A stretch of 64,000 nucleotides of DNA, taken from assembly GCA_026713545.1 (NCBI GenBank), contig JAPOOG010000071.1:35466-99465 (forward strand), given 5' to 3'. Below the pieces are notes generated by a model. That model made no database searches. It had not been told where the DNA came from and saw nothing but the letters and a program-made list of their open reading frames with translations. Shown one piece after another: positions 42,858 to 52,463 of the stretch. Made by a program: the position numbers and the translations under genes. This DNA is from Bryobacterales bacterium (GTDB taxonomy: Bacteria > Acidobacteriota > Terriglobia > Bryobacterales > UBA6623). Each line of letters starts with the position of its first letter. Position 1 is the first letter of the stretch.

Positions 42858-43598
42858 ATGAGCCAGCAGAATGTGTACGACTCCATCGCTGAGCGCTATC
42901 GCGAGTCCAAGTGGCTTCTGTTCCGCCATTTCATCGAGCGTTACACCCTGTTCCAGGTGCTGGGTGATCTGGGGGGCCGATCGGTGCTGGATATGGCGTG
43001 CGGCGAAGGAGTCTACGCTCGCCAGTTCAAACGAACGGGCGCGGCAGAGGTGATCGGCGTCGATATTTCGCAATCGATGATCGACTTGGCCGAGGTCGCC
43101 GAGCGAGAAGAACCGCTGGGCTGCCGGTACGTCCGGGAGGACGCGGGGGCATTCACGCCGCCCGAACCGGTCGATATCGTGACGGCCATCTATCTTCTGA
43201 ACTATGCGCGCACCAGGCAGGAGTTGGACCGCTTTTGTCACGCCTGTTTCCGAGCGCTGAAGCCGGGGGGCCGGCTCGTAGGCTTCAACGACAACGTCCG
43301 CAACCCGCCTCAGCCGGGCATGTCGCTGGAGCAGTACGGGCTTGCGCGTACTTGCGCCTATCCTCCGAGCGAGGGCGACGTCATCCAGTACCGCATCACC
43401 AACCATGATGGCCAAGCGTTCGAGTTCGAGAATTACTACCTCGCACCGGCCACCTACGAGGCGGCGGCGCGCGAAGCCGGCTTCGACGACTTCCGCTGGG
43501 TCGACGCTATGCTGGAGCCGACTGAGCGGAACGATCCCTACTGGGACGACTTCATGACCTGTGCGCCGCTCACCGCCTTCAGCGCTTCGAAACGGTGA
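42858..43598 (+). CDS. Class I SAM-dependent methyltransferase
   Basis: 246 residues from the ATG at 42858, chosen because GGGAG lies about 8 nt upstream and the protein then opens SQQNVYDSIAERYRES, as in this family. The SAM-binding fold is clear: motif I VLDMACGEGVYARQF, EVIGVDISQSMIDLAE, VREDAGAF, DIVTAIYLLNYARTRQELD and ALKPGGRLVGFNDN. Cytosolic; acceptor unknown. An AT-rich stretch (42740-42800) upstream is the likely promoter. Confidence 0.88.
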   Translation: MSQQNVYDSIAERYRESKWLLFRHFIERYTLFQVLGDLGGRSVLDMACGEGVYARQFKRTGAAEVIGVDISQSMIDLAEVAEREEPLGCRYVREDAGAFTPPEPVDIVTAIYLLNYARTRQELDRFCHACFRALKPGGRLVGFNDNVRNPPQPGMSLEQYGLARTCAYPPSEGDVIQYRITNHDGQAFEFENYYLAPATYEAAAREAGFDDFRWVDAMLEPTERNDPYWDDFMTCAPLTAFSASKR

Positions 43599-43684
43599 CC
43601 CTCAGAACCGGCGATCCATCATGTCCGAGAGCCATCGGTGGTGTACTGATTGCCATCGCTGAGGGGTGATCTCGGGCGAGGCTC

Positions 43685-43868
43685 TTAACCTGCCTTTCTC
43701 CCCACCCGACGGCCGAAGCACGCGATACGACCGCCGTGACTTCGTTGCGCTTGCGTGCCGTGCTCGACGTACGGTCAAGTACGCCTGCGCGCGCCAAGCG
43801 GCGCGCGCCTCGTCCTGACGGCCCTCTCACGCACTTCGCCTCGCCTCGTGGTGAAAAATGCAGGTTAA
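43685..43868. repeat. Dispersed palindromic element, full copy C
   Basis: 184 bp. Left end TTAACCTGCCTTTCTCCCCAC, right end the complement of TTAACCTGCATTTTTCACCAC (18 of 21 paired, including the outer TTAA). Interior as in copies A and B (GCGATACGACCGCC, TGCCGTGCTCGACGTAC, GCGCGCCAAGCG, CTCACGCACTTCGCCTCG). It lies between convergent genes, in the same orientation as A and B. The rest of 43599-43980 shows no gene. Confidence 0.85.
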
Positions 43869-43980
43869 CAGCGCGGGGACTTCGTCGACGAGATCTCGAC
43901 GAGAGGATCGGGACTGAGGTCAAAGTAGTGATGAAACGCCTGCGCGCATCGGCAGATGCTCAGGCAGATGCAACGGCAGG

Positions 43981-45204
43981 CTACTTTTCAGTCACTTCAC
44001 GAATGACGCGCAGCAGATTCAGGCCGAGGATTTTGCGGATGCGCACTTCGCCATAGCCGAGACGTTGCAGGGCTTTGGTCATCTCGGGGTAGTCGCTGAT
44101 GTCTTTGATTTCGCGGGGCAGCGGCGGTCCGCCATCGAAGTCGGAGCCGAGGCCGATGTGGTCTTCGCCGACGAGCTGCACTCCGTAGTCGACGACCTTG
44201 GCGAGTTGATCCGCTCCCATCCAATATTCGTCAGGTATGGTCCCCTTGAAGACGAAGGGCAGGCGCGACCGCTCCTCGGCGTCGATCTTGTCGATTGTCA
44301 TATCGGCATATTTGCCGAGTTTCTTCGAGATGTCGTACACGATCGGGATGCCCTTGTGCTTCCAGTCGAAGTATTTGGGGTTGTTGAACGTGCTGCCCCA
44401 TTGGATCGAGATGACGCCGCCCTTGGCCGCGATCGCTTTGGCGGCCTCGTCGCTGATGCAGCGAGGGATATCGACAAAATGGCGGAAGCCGCCGTGGGTG
44501 TAAATCACGGGATCCTCGCTGAGTTCGACCGTTTGCTGAATCGTCTCTTCGGAGCCGTGCGCCACGTTGATGATCATGCCGAGGCGATTCGCTTCTTTCA
44601 CGACGGCGCGGCCCCGTTCGTTCAGGCCGCCCCATTTGCTGACATCGCAGCATGAGTCGACGATGTTGCTGGTGAAATTATGAGCCGTGAGTTGAAACGA
44701 CCGCAGCCCCAGGCGATAGAGTCCGGCGAGCACCAGGAGGTCGCCGTCGAGATCGAAAGGGCCTTCGAGGTCCATGAAGGCCGCCACCTTGCCCTCAGAG
44801 GTGATTCGCTCGATGTCGGTCACAGTGCGGGCGAGATCGATCTTGTCGTTGTTCTTCTCGATTTGCTGCCGGGCCAACTCGACGAGTCGAAGCGTGTTTT
44901 TCACGTCGTGCCGATTCGGGTAGTAAGGCTCGGGCGTATAGATCGAGAAGAACATCGCGTCGACACCGCCCTCGATCGTCCGCGGCAAGTCGACGTGCCC
45001 GTCTTCATAGCGGTCGCCGAAATCGGTGCCTTCGAGGAGCTGCCGGCTCATGACATGGACATGAGAGTCCATCACGAAGGAATCGGTGTGGAAGTCGCCC
45101 GTCGGCTGCAGCGCGGCTGTTTCTGCGCCTTTATCCGTGGCGGGCGAGCAAGACAAGAGGAACAGCAAAGACAAGCCTGCCGAGGCGATAAGAGCATTAT
45201 TCAT
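43981..45204 (-). CDS. M19-type dipeptidase, lipoprotein
   Basis: 407 residues. Lipoprotein signal with lipobox LLSC (Cys19). M19 membrane dipeptidase pattern: VMDSHVHVM (H48, H50), Glu in MDLEGPFD, metal His in IINVAHGSEE, YTHGGFRHF, CISDEAAKAIAAKGGVISI and IGLGSDFDGGPPLP with the late Asp. As in the first dipeptidase, the N-terminal motif is HxH rather than the classical HxD. The next gene upstream on the strand (gap 107 nt) is an exported enolase-superfamily enzyme, the same association seen at 2-6 kb. Confidence 0.88.
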   Translation of the reverse strand: MNNALIASAGLSLLFLLSCSPATDKGAETAALQPTGDFHTDSFVMDSHVHVMSRQLLEGTDFGDRYEDGHVDLPRTIEGGVDAMFFSIYTPEPYYPNRHDVKNTLRLVELARQQIEKNNDKIDLARTVTDIERITSEGKVAAFMDLEGPFDLDGDLLVLAGLYRLGLRSFQLTAHNFTSNIVDSCCDVSKWGGLNERGRAVVKEANRLGMIINVAHGSEETIQQTVELSEDPVIYTHGGFRHFVDIPRCISDEAAKAIAAKGGVISIQWGSTFNNPKYFDWKHKGIPIVYDISKKLGKYADMTIDKIDAEERSRLPFVFKGTIPDEYWMGADQLAKVVDYGVQLVGEDHIGLGSDFDGGPPLPREIKDISDYPEMTKALQRLGYGEVRIRKILGLNLLRVIREVTEK

Positions 45205-45311
45205 GCGGAAGATGGTATCAGAACCTGCCGCGGACAGGACTGCTGCAGCGCACGCCTGCTAGTTGGGGTTGACCATTGAGCGGAGGCCGCAGCAACGACG
45301 AGAAATGCAGA

Positions 45312-46460
45312 TCAGGCGATTCGGTACTTGTCGATTGCATCCTCGTCGAGGCTCACACCCAGACCCGGTTTTGTGGGAACCGTGTAGAAGCCATCTTTCA
45401 TCGCGAACGGTTCCTTCATCAGGTCGTCGACAAGCACATGCGTAATGCTGATGGTGTACTCGATGCCTGGGAACGCCGCAGCCTGGTGAGCCTGAAAGAC
45501 CTGGTTGATGCCATCCTCGATACTGTGCTCGACCCAGAGAGGCATCCTGGTTACTTCGGCCATCAGGGCGCGTTTGATGAGCGTCTTTCCGAGCGGCCCG
45601 CCGATCACGAAGGTATCCAAGAGGCCTTCGCGGACGTACGGCATCGGGTCGGGCGTCATGTGCTCGCTCATTTGCAGCGGCACCTTTCCCTTGAGGGCCC
45701 GATAACCGGCGATGCCTGGCCGCTTGATGGGAGACTCGATCGCAAAATAGTTGTTGAACTGGCCCAGCCGATTGCAAAAGTGGATGGTCCGCCCTACTGA
45801 ACCCCACCAGGAGTTGGCGTCCGCCCAAATGCGGAAATCACGCTTGACGACATCGCAAATCGCGGCAGCTTGCTCGATGGGATCCTGCCAAGGGCGCGCC
45901 TTGACCTTGTGCACCTTGTAACCCAGGTCCTCGCCGCGCTTCGCCTCTTCGGCCATCAATGCCGGCGGGTAGCACTGACTCCACCAGGTTTGAACGATCT
46001 TCTCCTTCGGATTTGTCGAGAAGAGGCGCGAGACGGGCAGGCCCGCTGCCTGTCCGACAAGATCGTAGACCGCCACCAGGATGCCGGCGAGAGAATCGTC
46101 GTGCAGGTACTCCCAAGGCGAATGGCCGACCATTCGTTTCAGGGTGGACTCGATCCGCTCCGGACTTCGCATCATCGCGTTGCAGATTCCGGTCAATCCA
46201 TCGTCGGTGTGAATCTTGACCATGGTCGGATCGAAGGAGGTTTGATGACGGTTCTGCAGCAGGAAACTACCGGTCAAGGCTTCACGGACCGGCTCGTAGT
46301 AGGGAAGTTTCGTCGGCGTGATCTCGAATCGCGTGATGCGGGATGTGACAGACGACTTCGGAGCCGCCGATGCGGCTGCAAAAAGCGGCTGTATTACGGA
46401 CGAGCCGACACCCAAGGCTGCGAGGGAAGTCAGGACTTGACGACGATCTGGTTTTGACAT
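45312..46460 (-). CDS. Tat-exported enolase-superfamily enzyme
   Basis: 382 residues. Twin-arginine signal PDRRQVLTSLAALGVGSSVI, which is rare for this normally cytosolic superfamily. The active site is well kept: KxK in VHKVKARPW (K185, K187), metal ligands in WADANSWW (D214), FAIESPI (E242) and QMSEHM (E266), and His in LWVEHSIEDG (H312). This pattern belongs to the mandelate racemase/muconate lactonizing branch, with KxK as in racemases and epimerases. Substrate unknown. The neighbouring M19 dipeptidase suggests a peptide or acyl-amino acid substrate, but that is inference. Confidence 0.85.
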   Translation of the reverse strand: MSKPDRRQVLTSLAALGVGSSVIQPLFAAASAAPKSSVTSRITRFEITPTKLPYYEPVREALTGSFLLQNRHQTSFDPTMVKIHTDDGLTGICNAMMRSPERIESTLKRMVGHSPWEYLHDDSLAGILVAVYDLVGQAAGLPVSRLFSTNPKEKIVQTWWSQCYPPALMAEEAKRGEDLGYKVHKVKARPWQDPIEQAAAICDVVKRDFRIWADANSWWGSVGRTIHFCNRLGQFNNYFAIESPIKRPGIAGYRALKGKVPLQMSEHMTPDPMPYVREGLLDTFVIGGPLGKTLIKRALMAEVTRMPLWVEHSIEDGINQVFQAHQAAAFPGIEYTISITHVLVDDLMKEPFAMKDGFYTVPTKPGLGVSLDEDAIDKYRIA

Positions 46461-46862
46461 TCAGGAGTCTCGATAGCTCAACAAGGACGGGAGAGGAAAG
46501 GCTTCTCAGCCCAACCAGCCATCGACTATACCACCACGGACACCTCTGTGCCGGGTTCCCGTGGCATTGCAATTCCGGCGACGAAACAGGAGGCGAATCA
46601 AGGGCTTCGACGCCGGCGGCATGATGGTGAGCCGCGGCGCAAACCACCCGGAGGGTCTACGCAGGGTCAGGGCGCCTCCGGATACGGACGCCTGAGAACC
46701 ATTCTTGATGCACAGGCTTTGTGAACCTGAACCACCAGCGTCAGGCTGTCCGGCAGGCTGCACCTTCTATCGGTCCCACCGGCCGCGAAAACCGGAGGGC
46801 CAGTGGGAGAACAAGCCATTGTTGCGGATAGGAGCTGTCGAAGCGAGCGACTCGATCGAACG
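46461..46862. other. Intergenic DNA with a terminator-like hairpin
   Basis: About 400 bp between the start of the exported enolase-superfamily gene and the stop of hom, both minus strand. CCCACCGGCC (46775-46784) pairs with GGGCCAGTGGG (46797-46807) in 9 of 10 positions, 55 nt past the hom stop. No T-run follows, so it is at best a weak transcript end. No gene seen. Confidence 0.4.
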
Positions 46863-48179
46863 TTACTGCTGGAGACCGAGTTCGAGGGGCAACGTCAGGG
46901 GATGGTCGACGAGAAAGCCGAGACCGTCCATGCGGCTGACGGCTTGGCGTAAAGAGCCTTCTTCCGTGGGTTCGATCGTGATGACGAACGGCAGGTCGGC
47001 TTTATTGAAGCTAGGCTCCTGGAGTACGGCTTCCAGGCTGATACCGGCCTCAGCGAGAATCGAGGCGAGGGTCGCGATAATGCCCGGTTGATCCCTCACC
47101 CGGAATCTGAGGTAGTAAGCTCGCACCTGGTGCTCGATGGAAGCCGGCGCGTACTTCTCCAGAGCCGGATGGGCAAATGGCGAGACCCTTTCGGGACTGC
47201 CGTTGACGATTTCACGGGCCACGCGCATCAGGTCACTGACGACGGCGACTCCGGTGGGTGTCGGTCCGGCGCCACGGCCGTAATAGAATGTATCCTCTCC
47301 GTGGACGCCCCTGATCCAGATGGCGTTATAAGAACCCTGGACATGCGCCAGGATCGTGTCACGGGGGATCAGAGCGGGGCGGACGGACAGCAACAGGCCT
47401 CGATCGGTCTGTTCGGCAGCCGCGATCAAACGCACGGTCTGACCGAGCCGCGATGCGTACGCGAAATCGATGTTGCGTATGCGCCGGATCCCCTCGCGAT
47501 GGATGTCAGAAGGAGTGATCTTGACGCCGAAAGCGAGCGCGGCCAGCAGAGTCAACTTCGATTGGGCGTCGTAGCCATCCACATCGGCCGTAGGGTCGGC
47601 TTCGGCGTAGCCAAGCTCCTGCGCCTCTTCGAGAACCGTTTCCAGCGCCTCGCCTCGACTCTCCATCTCCGTCAAGATGTAGTTTGATGTGCCGTTCAGG
47701 ATGCCGACCAACGAAGCAACCCGGTCTCCAGAGATTCCCTCGCGCAACACGGAGTGGATCGGTATTCCCCCGGCGACACTTGCTTCCATTGCCAGGCAGG
47801 TGTTAGCGTCGATGGCCTTCTCCCAGATATCGGCACCTTGCTCCGCCATCAGTTCCTTGTTGGCCGTGACGAATGATTTGCCGGCGGCAATCGAAGATTC
47901 GACGATCCGGGCCGCTACGTCGGTGCCGCCGACGAGTTCCGCCACGATGTGAACGTCTGGATGGTTGACGACGTCTTCCCAGTCCGCGGTCCGCAATGCA
48001 TCGGGGAAGTGCAGGACTTCCTCAGGCGGCTCGGCCAGCACTGACCGCGAGCAAAGGGCCTTCACGACAAGCGGGAAGCCCAGCTTGCGCTCGATCAGCG
48101 ACGCGTTGTCGTGCAGAATGCGGAGAGTGCCACGCCCTACGTTACCGAGGCCGATGATGCCGAGATGAAGGGGGGGCAT
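46863..48179 (-). CDS. hom: Homoserine dehydrogenase
   Basis: 438 residues, the usual length for the monofunctional ACT-containing enzyme. Reduces aspartate semialdehyde to homoserine for threonine, methionine and isoleucine synthesis. NAD(P) loop GIIGLGNVGRGTLRIL at the N-terminus, ATANKELMAEQG-like region (FVTANKELM), the catalytic segment GILNGTSNYILTEMESRG, EAQELGYAEADPTADVDGYD, and a C-terminal ACT domain (RFRVRDQPGIIATLASILAE) for feedback control. It forms no obvious operon; the NAD synthetase gene ends 59 nt upstream. Confidence 0.95.
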   Translation of the reverse strand: MPPLHLGIIGLGNVGRGTLRILHDNASLIERKLGFPLVVKALCSRSVLAEPPEEVLHFPDALRTADWEDVVNHPDVHIVAELVGGTDVAARIVESSIAAGKSFVTANKELMAEQGADIWEKAIDANTCLAMEASVAGGIPIHSVLREGISGDRVASLVGILNGTSNYILTEMESRGEALETVLEEAQELGYAEADPTADVDGYDAQSKLTLLAALAFGVKITPSDIHREGIRRIRNIDFAYASRLGQTVRLIAAAEQTDRGLLLSVRPALIPRDTILAHVQGSYNAIWIRGVHGEDTFYYGRGAGPTPTGVAVVSDLMRVAREIVNGSPERVSPFAHPALEKYAPASIEHQVRAYYLRFRVRDQPGIIATLASILAEAGISLEAVLQEPSFNKADLPFVITIEPTEEGSLRQAVSRMDGLGFLVDHPLTLPLELGLQQ

Positions 48180-48238
48180 GAAGACGACTCATTATAGGGA
48201 AGCTACGAGGCTTCACCCTCACCGGCTTGGTCTGTCGA

Positions 48239-49888
48239 TCAGGGTGAATAGCGCTGCGCAATGGGGAAGCGGCGGCCCATTCCGAAGGCTTTCGAGGTAA
48301 CGCGCAGCCCGGGCGCCGCCTGCTGGCGCTTGTATTCGTTGCGTTCCACCTTGCGCGTGACGTCACGAATGAGGTCTTCGGGAAGCCGCAGTTTCTTCGC
48401 GATGGCGGATGGTTCCTCGTACTGCTCGACGTAGAGTTGAAGGATCGGGTCGAGCACTTCGTACGCGGGGAGAGAGTCGGTGTCTTTCTGATCGGGCCGC
48501 AACTCCGCGGAGGGCGGCTTGGTGAAGACAGACTCGGGAATTGTCCCGGAACGCCGCTGGTTCACGATCCGGGCCAGCTTGTAGACCAGGGTCTTGGGCA
48601 CGTCGCTGATGACGGCCAATCCCCCGGCCATGTCGCCGTAGAGGGTGCAGTATCCAACGGCGATTTCGCTCTTGTTGCCGGTCGTGAGCACTATCGAGTC
48701 AAACTTGTTCGAGAGCGCCATCAAGGTGTCGCCCCGTAGTCGAGCCTGCAGGTTTTCCTCGGCGGTGTCCGGCTCACGGCCCTCGAAGACGGGGTCGAGA
48801 GCTTTCGTCATGGTGGCGTAAGCGTCGTTGATGCTGATGATCTCGAAACGGATACCTAGTGCTTCGGCCAACTGCTTCGCATCGCTGACACTTCCCTCGG
48901 ACGAAAACGGACCAGGCATGCCGACTCCCATCACGTTTTCGGTGCCCAAGGCATCGACGGCGATGGCGGCTGTGAGCGATGAATCCATGCCGCCGCTCAA
49001 GCCTACGATTGCGCTTCGGAACCCGCATTTTCCAGTGTAATCGCGCGTGCCGAGAACCAAGGCGTCATACAGCGCATCGCACTCGTTCGATGATTGCTCT
49101 CGGATGTCACCGACGCCCGCTTCAGTGTCGTAGAAGAGCAGGTCCTCGCGGAAGGAGTTGGCGCGGGCGCGGGTGCCGCCGTCCGCCCCGACGACGAAGC
49201 TCGATCCGTCGAAGACGAGTTGATCGTTCCCCCCCACCTGATTGACCATGGCGATCGGCACGTCCCAACGGCGCGCCGTGGCGGAGATCATGTTCAGCCG
49301 TAACTTGCGCTTGTCCATGTGATACGGAGAAGAGGCGATGTTGATGACGATATCCGTACCCTGCTGCACGAGTTCTTCGACCGGGTCGCGTTCGTAGCGC
49401 CGGCGATCCCAGAACTGCTTGTCGTTCCAAACGTCCTCGCAGATCGTGACAGCCATGCGGCAGCCGTCGTGTTGCCAGACTTGTTGGTTCTTAGCCGGAG
49501 CGAAGTACCGGCACTCGTCGAAGACGTCATAGGTAGGCAACAGCATTTTGCTTTGCCGGTGCAGCACCTGGCCGTTTCGCAGATAGGCGGCGCAGTTGGA
49601 GGCCGGCCGCGATGCACCAGGTTCGGAGCTTCCCGCGTAGCCCACGATGACGGCGATTCCCAGAGCCGATGTCTCGCGCGCCAAACGCCGCAACTCGTTC
49701 TCGTTTCGTTCAAGGTAGTGCGGAATCTCGACGAGGTCGCGGGGCGGATAGCCGCTTACGGCGAGTTCAGGGAACACCATCAGATCGGCGGACACCGCGG
49801 ACGCCTTTTGGGCCATCGCGATCATTCGATCGACGTTGCCCGCAAGGTCTCCCACAGTGGGGTTGACCTGGCCGAGCGCTAGCTTCAT
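48239..49888 (-). CDS. nadE: Glutamine-dependent NAD+ synthetase
   Basis: 549 residues from the ATG at 49888 (MKLALGQVNPTVGDLAGNVD). N-terminal nitrilase-type glutaminase domain with the Glu in ELAVSGYPPRDL, Lys in SKMLLPTYDVFDE and nucleophile Cys in MAVTICEDVW. C-terminal synthetase domain with the ATP loop LSGGMDSSLTAAIA, TTGNKSEIAVGYCTLYGDMA and DKDTDSLP-like segment (QKDTDSLPAYEVLD). Makes NAD from deamido-NAD, ATP and glutamine. An in-frame extension upstream has no similarity to the family. Confidence 0.95.
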   Translation of the reverse strand: MKLALGQVNPTVGDLAGNVDRMIAMAQKASAVSADLMVFPELAVSGYPPRDLVEIPHYLERNENELRRLARETSALGIAVIVGYAGSSEPGASRPASNCAAYLRNGQVLHRQSKMLLPTYDVFDECRYFAPAKNQQVWQHDGCRMAVTICEDVWNDKQFWDRRRYERDPVEELVQQGTDIVINIASSPYHMDKRKLRLNMISATARRWDVPIAMVNQVGGNDQLVFDGSSFVVGADGGTRARANSFREDLLFYDTEAGVGDIREQSSNECDALYDALVLGTRDYTGKCGFRSAIVGLSGGMDSSLTAAIAVDALGTENVMGVGMPGPFSSEGSVSDAKQLAEALGIRFEIISINDAYATMTKALDPVFEGREPDTAEENLQARLRGDTLMALSNKFDSIVLTTGNKSEIAVGYCTLYGDMAGGLAVISDVPKTLVYKLARIVNQRRSGTIPESVFTKPPSAELRPDQKDTDSLPAYEVLDPILQLYVEQYEEPSAIAKKLRLPEDLIRDVTRKVERNEYKRQQAAPGLRVTSKAFGMGRRFPIAQRYSP

Positions 49889-50096
49889 CTTGGTCTTCGT
49901 ACGAGGGCAACCGTCGCCCCGACGGTGCTTTCCCCGTAGCGTAGCACCCGGAATCGTCCCGCCCATTTGACGGTCATGTCGCCACGGGCCGACCGGCAAC
50001 AGTAGCTTCGAGTCGGCGTGGAATGATTCCACCCTCCCGCGCGCGAGATGTCGGGGAGTCTCTTGGGAAGTGAGCGAGCAGCGTCTCCGTCCAAAG

Positions 50097-52463
50097 CTAG
50101 TTGCGGAGCGGTTTGCCGGTTTCCAGAATGTGGCTCATGCGCTGCTGCGTTCTCTCTTCCCCGCACAGGCTGAGGAAGGCTTCTTTCTCCAGACCGAGCA
50201 AATAGTCCTCTGAAACCCAAGCAGGCTGGGACAGAGGCCCGCCGGCGAGAACGGTAGCCAACTTGCTCCCGATGTGACGGTCGTAGTCACTGATGAAGCC
50301 GGCTTCGTGCAGCAGATAGATCGCCAGGTTGAGGGCTGCCAGAGTGCCTTGTCCTCCGACGAGTATCTCGGAGCGCCGCGGTGGTTGCTGCGGCGCGGCG
50401 GCCAGAAGCCGAGCTGTATGCCGAGCATCGGATAGCAGGTGGTCGCGGTTCATCGTGATGAGGTCGGCGGGCCGCAAGAGATTCCACTCGCGGGCTTCCT
50501 CGGCACTGTTGGCGACTTTGGCCATGCCGATCGTTTCAAAGACCGCTTGCGTAGCAGGAGTGAGATCGTGTTTCGCTTGAAGAGAGGCGGTGTGCCGGCG
50601 CAGCAACTCCGTGCAGCCTCCGGCCGCGGGGATTAACCCTGCGCCCACCTCGACCAGTCCGATGTACGTCTCGGCCGCGGCCTGCACACGGTCACAGTGA
50701 AGCGTGAGTTCGCAACCGCCGGCAAGCGTTTGCCCGAAGACGGCGGCGACGGTGGGTTTAGGCAGACCGCGAAGCGCGCGGAACAGCGTTTGCACTTCTT
50801 CGACAGCCTGCGCGATCCGTTGCCAGTTCTTCGATTGACACCATCCGAGAAGCATCGCGAGATTGGCTCCGACGCAAAAATGAGCGCCATCATTGCCGAT
50901 GACCAGCGCCCGGTGATTGTCGTCACAGTCGTCGATCGTTTCCCGCAGCAGGCCGAGTACGCCTTCATCGAGTGAGTTCGCTTTGGAATGAAACTCCAAG
51001 CAGACGATGCCGTCACCCAGGTCCACAAGGCTGGCGCTGTCATTGGATTTCAAGATTCGTTTGCGCCTATGCAGAGAAGCAAGGCGAATGAAGCCCTCGG
51101 GATCGACCAGCGGCTGGTGGCGCTTTGCCGGGAAGTCGAAGTAGGTGACCTCAAGACCCTTCTCCTGGTAAAAGGACTTTTCGGGTGTCTCGAGCACGGC
51201 TTCCACGATCGCTGGAATCCCGCGGCCGTCGTCCTTCATGCGTTGAACCGTCTGTTCGACGCTGAGGCCGTTCCAGATCTCGAATATGCCCTGCTCCCAA
51301 TTGAACCCGGTCCGCATGGTCGTATCGATGGACCGGATGTCATCGGTCACCTCGGGAATACGCGCCGCAGTGTAAAGGAATAGTTCACTCAGTGTTTCCC
51401 ATAGGAAACGGCCGGCCGGCGCGGGAGTGTCGATGAGCGTCTTGATCCTCTCCGGAAGATCGCGGACCTTCCCGGCTTGCTTCAATTCCGGCCAGCTTGG
51501 TTTGTTCGCCGGCCGATAGTCCAACGTTTCGAGATCGAGAACCAAACGTTCGGGGCGGCCCTTGCCCTTGACTTTCTTGTAGAATCCTTGCCCAGCCTTG
51601 TCTCCGACGAAGCCCTGCTCGACCATCTTGCGAAGAAAGTCGGGCGGCCGGTAGACCTCACATTTTTCATCTTCGGGAACGAGGCGATGCAGAGTTTCCG
51701 CAACGAAGAGACAGACATCGATGCCGATGAAGTCGGCCAGGCGAAAGGTCGCCATGCGAGGCCGTCCGACAAGCGGCCCGGTCAGGGCGTCGACCTCTTC
51801 GATCGTCAAGCCATGCAAGCGCATGGCCTGCAACGTGTGCATGACGGAAAAGAGCAAGATGCGGTTGGCGATAAAGTTGGGGCGGTCGTTGGCATAGACA
51901 ACCACCTTGCCGAGACGACGGCTGCAAAAGTCCGCGACGAATTGGATCACTTGAGGATCGCTCTCAGGCGTGGAAATCAGCTCCATCAGGCGCATGTGGC
52001 GGGGCGGATTGAAGAAGTGCGTTCCCAGCCAGTGCTTTCGGAAATCGTCGGACATGCCTTCAGCGAGCCTTCCGACGGGCAGGCCGGATGTGTTGGTCGT
52101 GATCAAAGCGCCGGGACGACGCAATGCATCGACCTTTGCGAGGATCTCGCGCTTGGCATCGAAGTTCTCGACAACGGCCTCGATGATCCAATCCGCCTCC
52201 GAAACACGCGCAAGGTGGTCTGAGAAGTTACCGATCTCGATCCGCCGAAGCGTGTCTGCAGTAAAGAGGGCCGGCGGGCGTGACTTGAGAAGGGCCTTGT
52301 GCGCTTTCGCAGCGATGCCGTTGCGGGCAGCTTTGTTGGATGCGCCTTCGATGGGGAGATCGAGCAACAGACATTCGACCCCGGCGTTCGCAAGATGCGC
52401 CGCGATCCGCGAACCCATCGTGCCCGCGCCCAGTACGGCTACCTTACGAACCTCAAAGCTCAT
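50097..52463 (-). CDS. 3-hydroxyacyl-CoA dehydrogenase/enoyl-CoA hydratase fusion
   Basis: 788 residues. The dehydrogenase comes first (VAVLGAGTMGSRIAAHLANA, THFFNPPRHMRLMELI, YANDRPNFIANRI) and the crotonase/hydratase domain last (oxyanion loops in VIGNDGAHFCVGANLAML and FGQTLAGGCELTLHCDRVQA, then GLVEVGAGLIPAAGG with the catalytic Glu). This order is that of FadN-type enzymes, opposite to FadB. It carries out two steps of fatty-acid beta-oxidation. The thiolase and acyl-CoA dehydrogenase usually beside it are not in this window. Confidence 0.93.
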   Translation of the reverse strand: MSFEVRKVAVLGAGTMGSRIAAHLANAGVECLLLDLPIEGASNKAARNGIAAKAHKALLKSRPPALFTADTLRRIEIGNFSDHLARVSEADWIIEAVVENFDAKREILAKVDALRRPGALITTNTSGLPVGRLAEGMSDDFRKHWLGTHFFNPPRHMRLMELISTPESDPQVIQFVADFCSRRLGKVVVYANDRPNFIANRILLFSVMHTLQAMRLHGLTIEEVDALTGPLVGRPRMATFRLADFIGIDVCLFVAETLHRLVPEDEKCEVYRPPDFLRKMVEQGFVGDKAGQGFYKKVKGKGRPERLVLDLETLDYRPANKPSWPELKQAGKVRDLPERIKTLIDTPAPAGRFLWETLSELFLYTAARIPEVTDDIRSIDTTMRTGFNWEQGIFEIWNGLSVEQTVQRMKDDGRGIPAIVEAVLETPEKSFYQEKGLEVTYFDFPAKRHQPLVDPEGFIRLASLHRRKRILKSNDSASLVDLGDGIVCLEFHSKANSLDEGVLGLLRETIDDCDDNHRALVIGNDGAHFCVGANLAMLLGWCQSKNWQRIAQAVEEVQTLFRALRGLPKPTVAAVFGQTLAGGCELTLHCDRVQAAAETYIGLVEVGAGLIPAAGGCTELLRRHTASLQAKHDLTPATQAVFETIGMAKVANSAEEAREWNLLRPADLITMNRDHLLSDARHTARLLAAAPQQPPRRSEILVGGQGTLAALNLAIYLLHEAGFISDYDRHIGSKLATVLAGGPLSQPAWVSEDYLLGLEKEAFLSLCGEERTQQRMSHILETGKPLRN

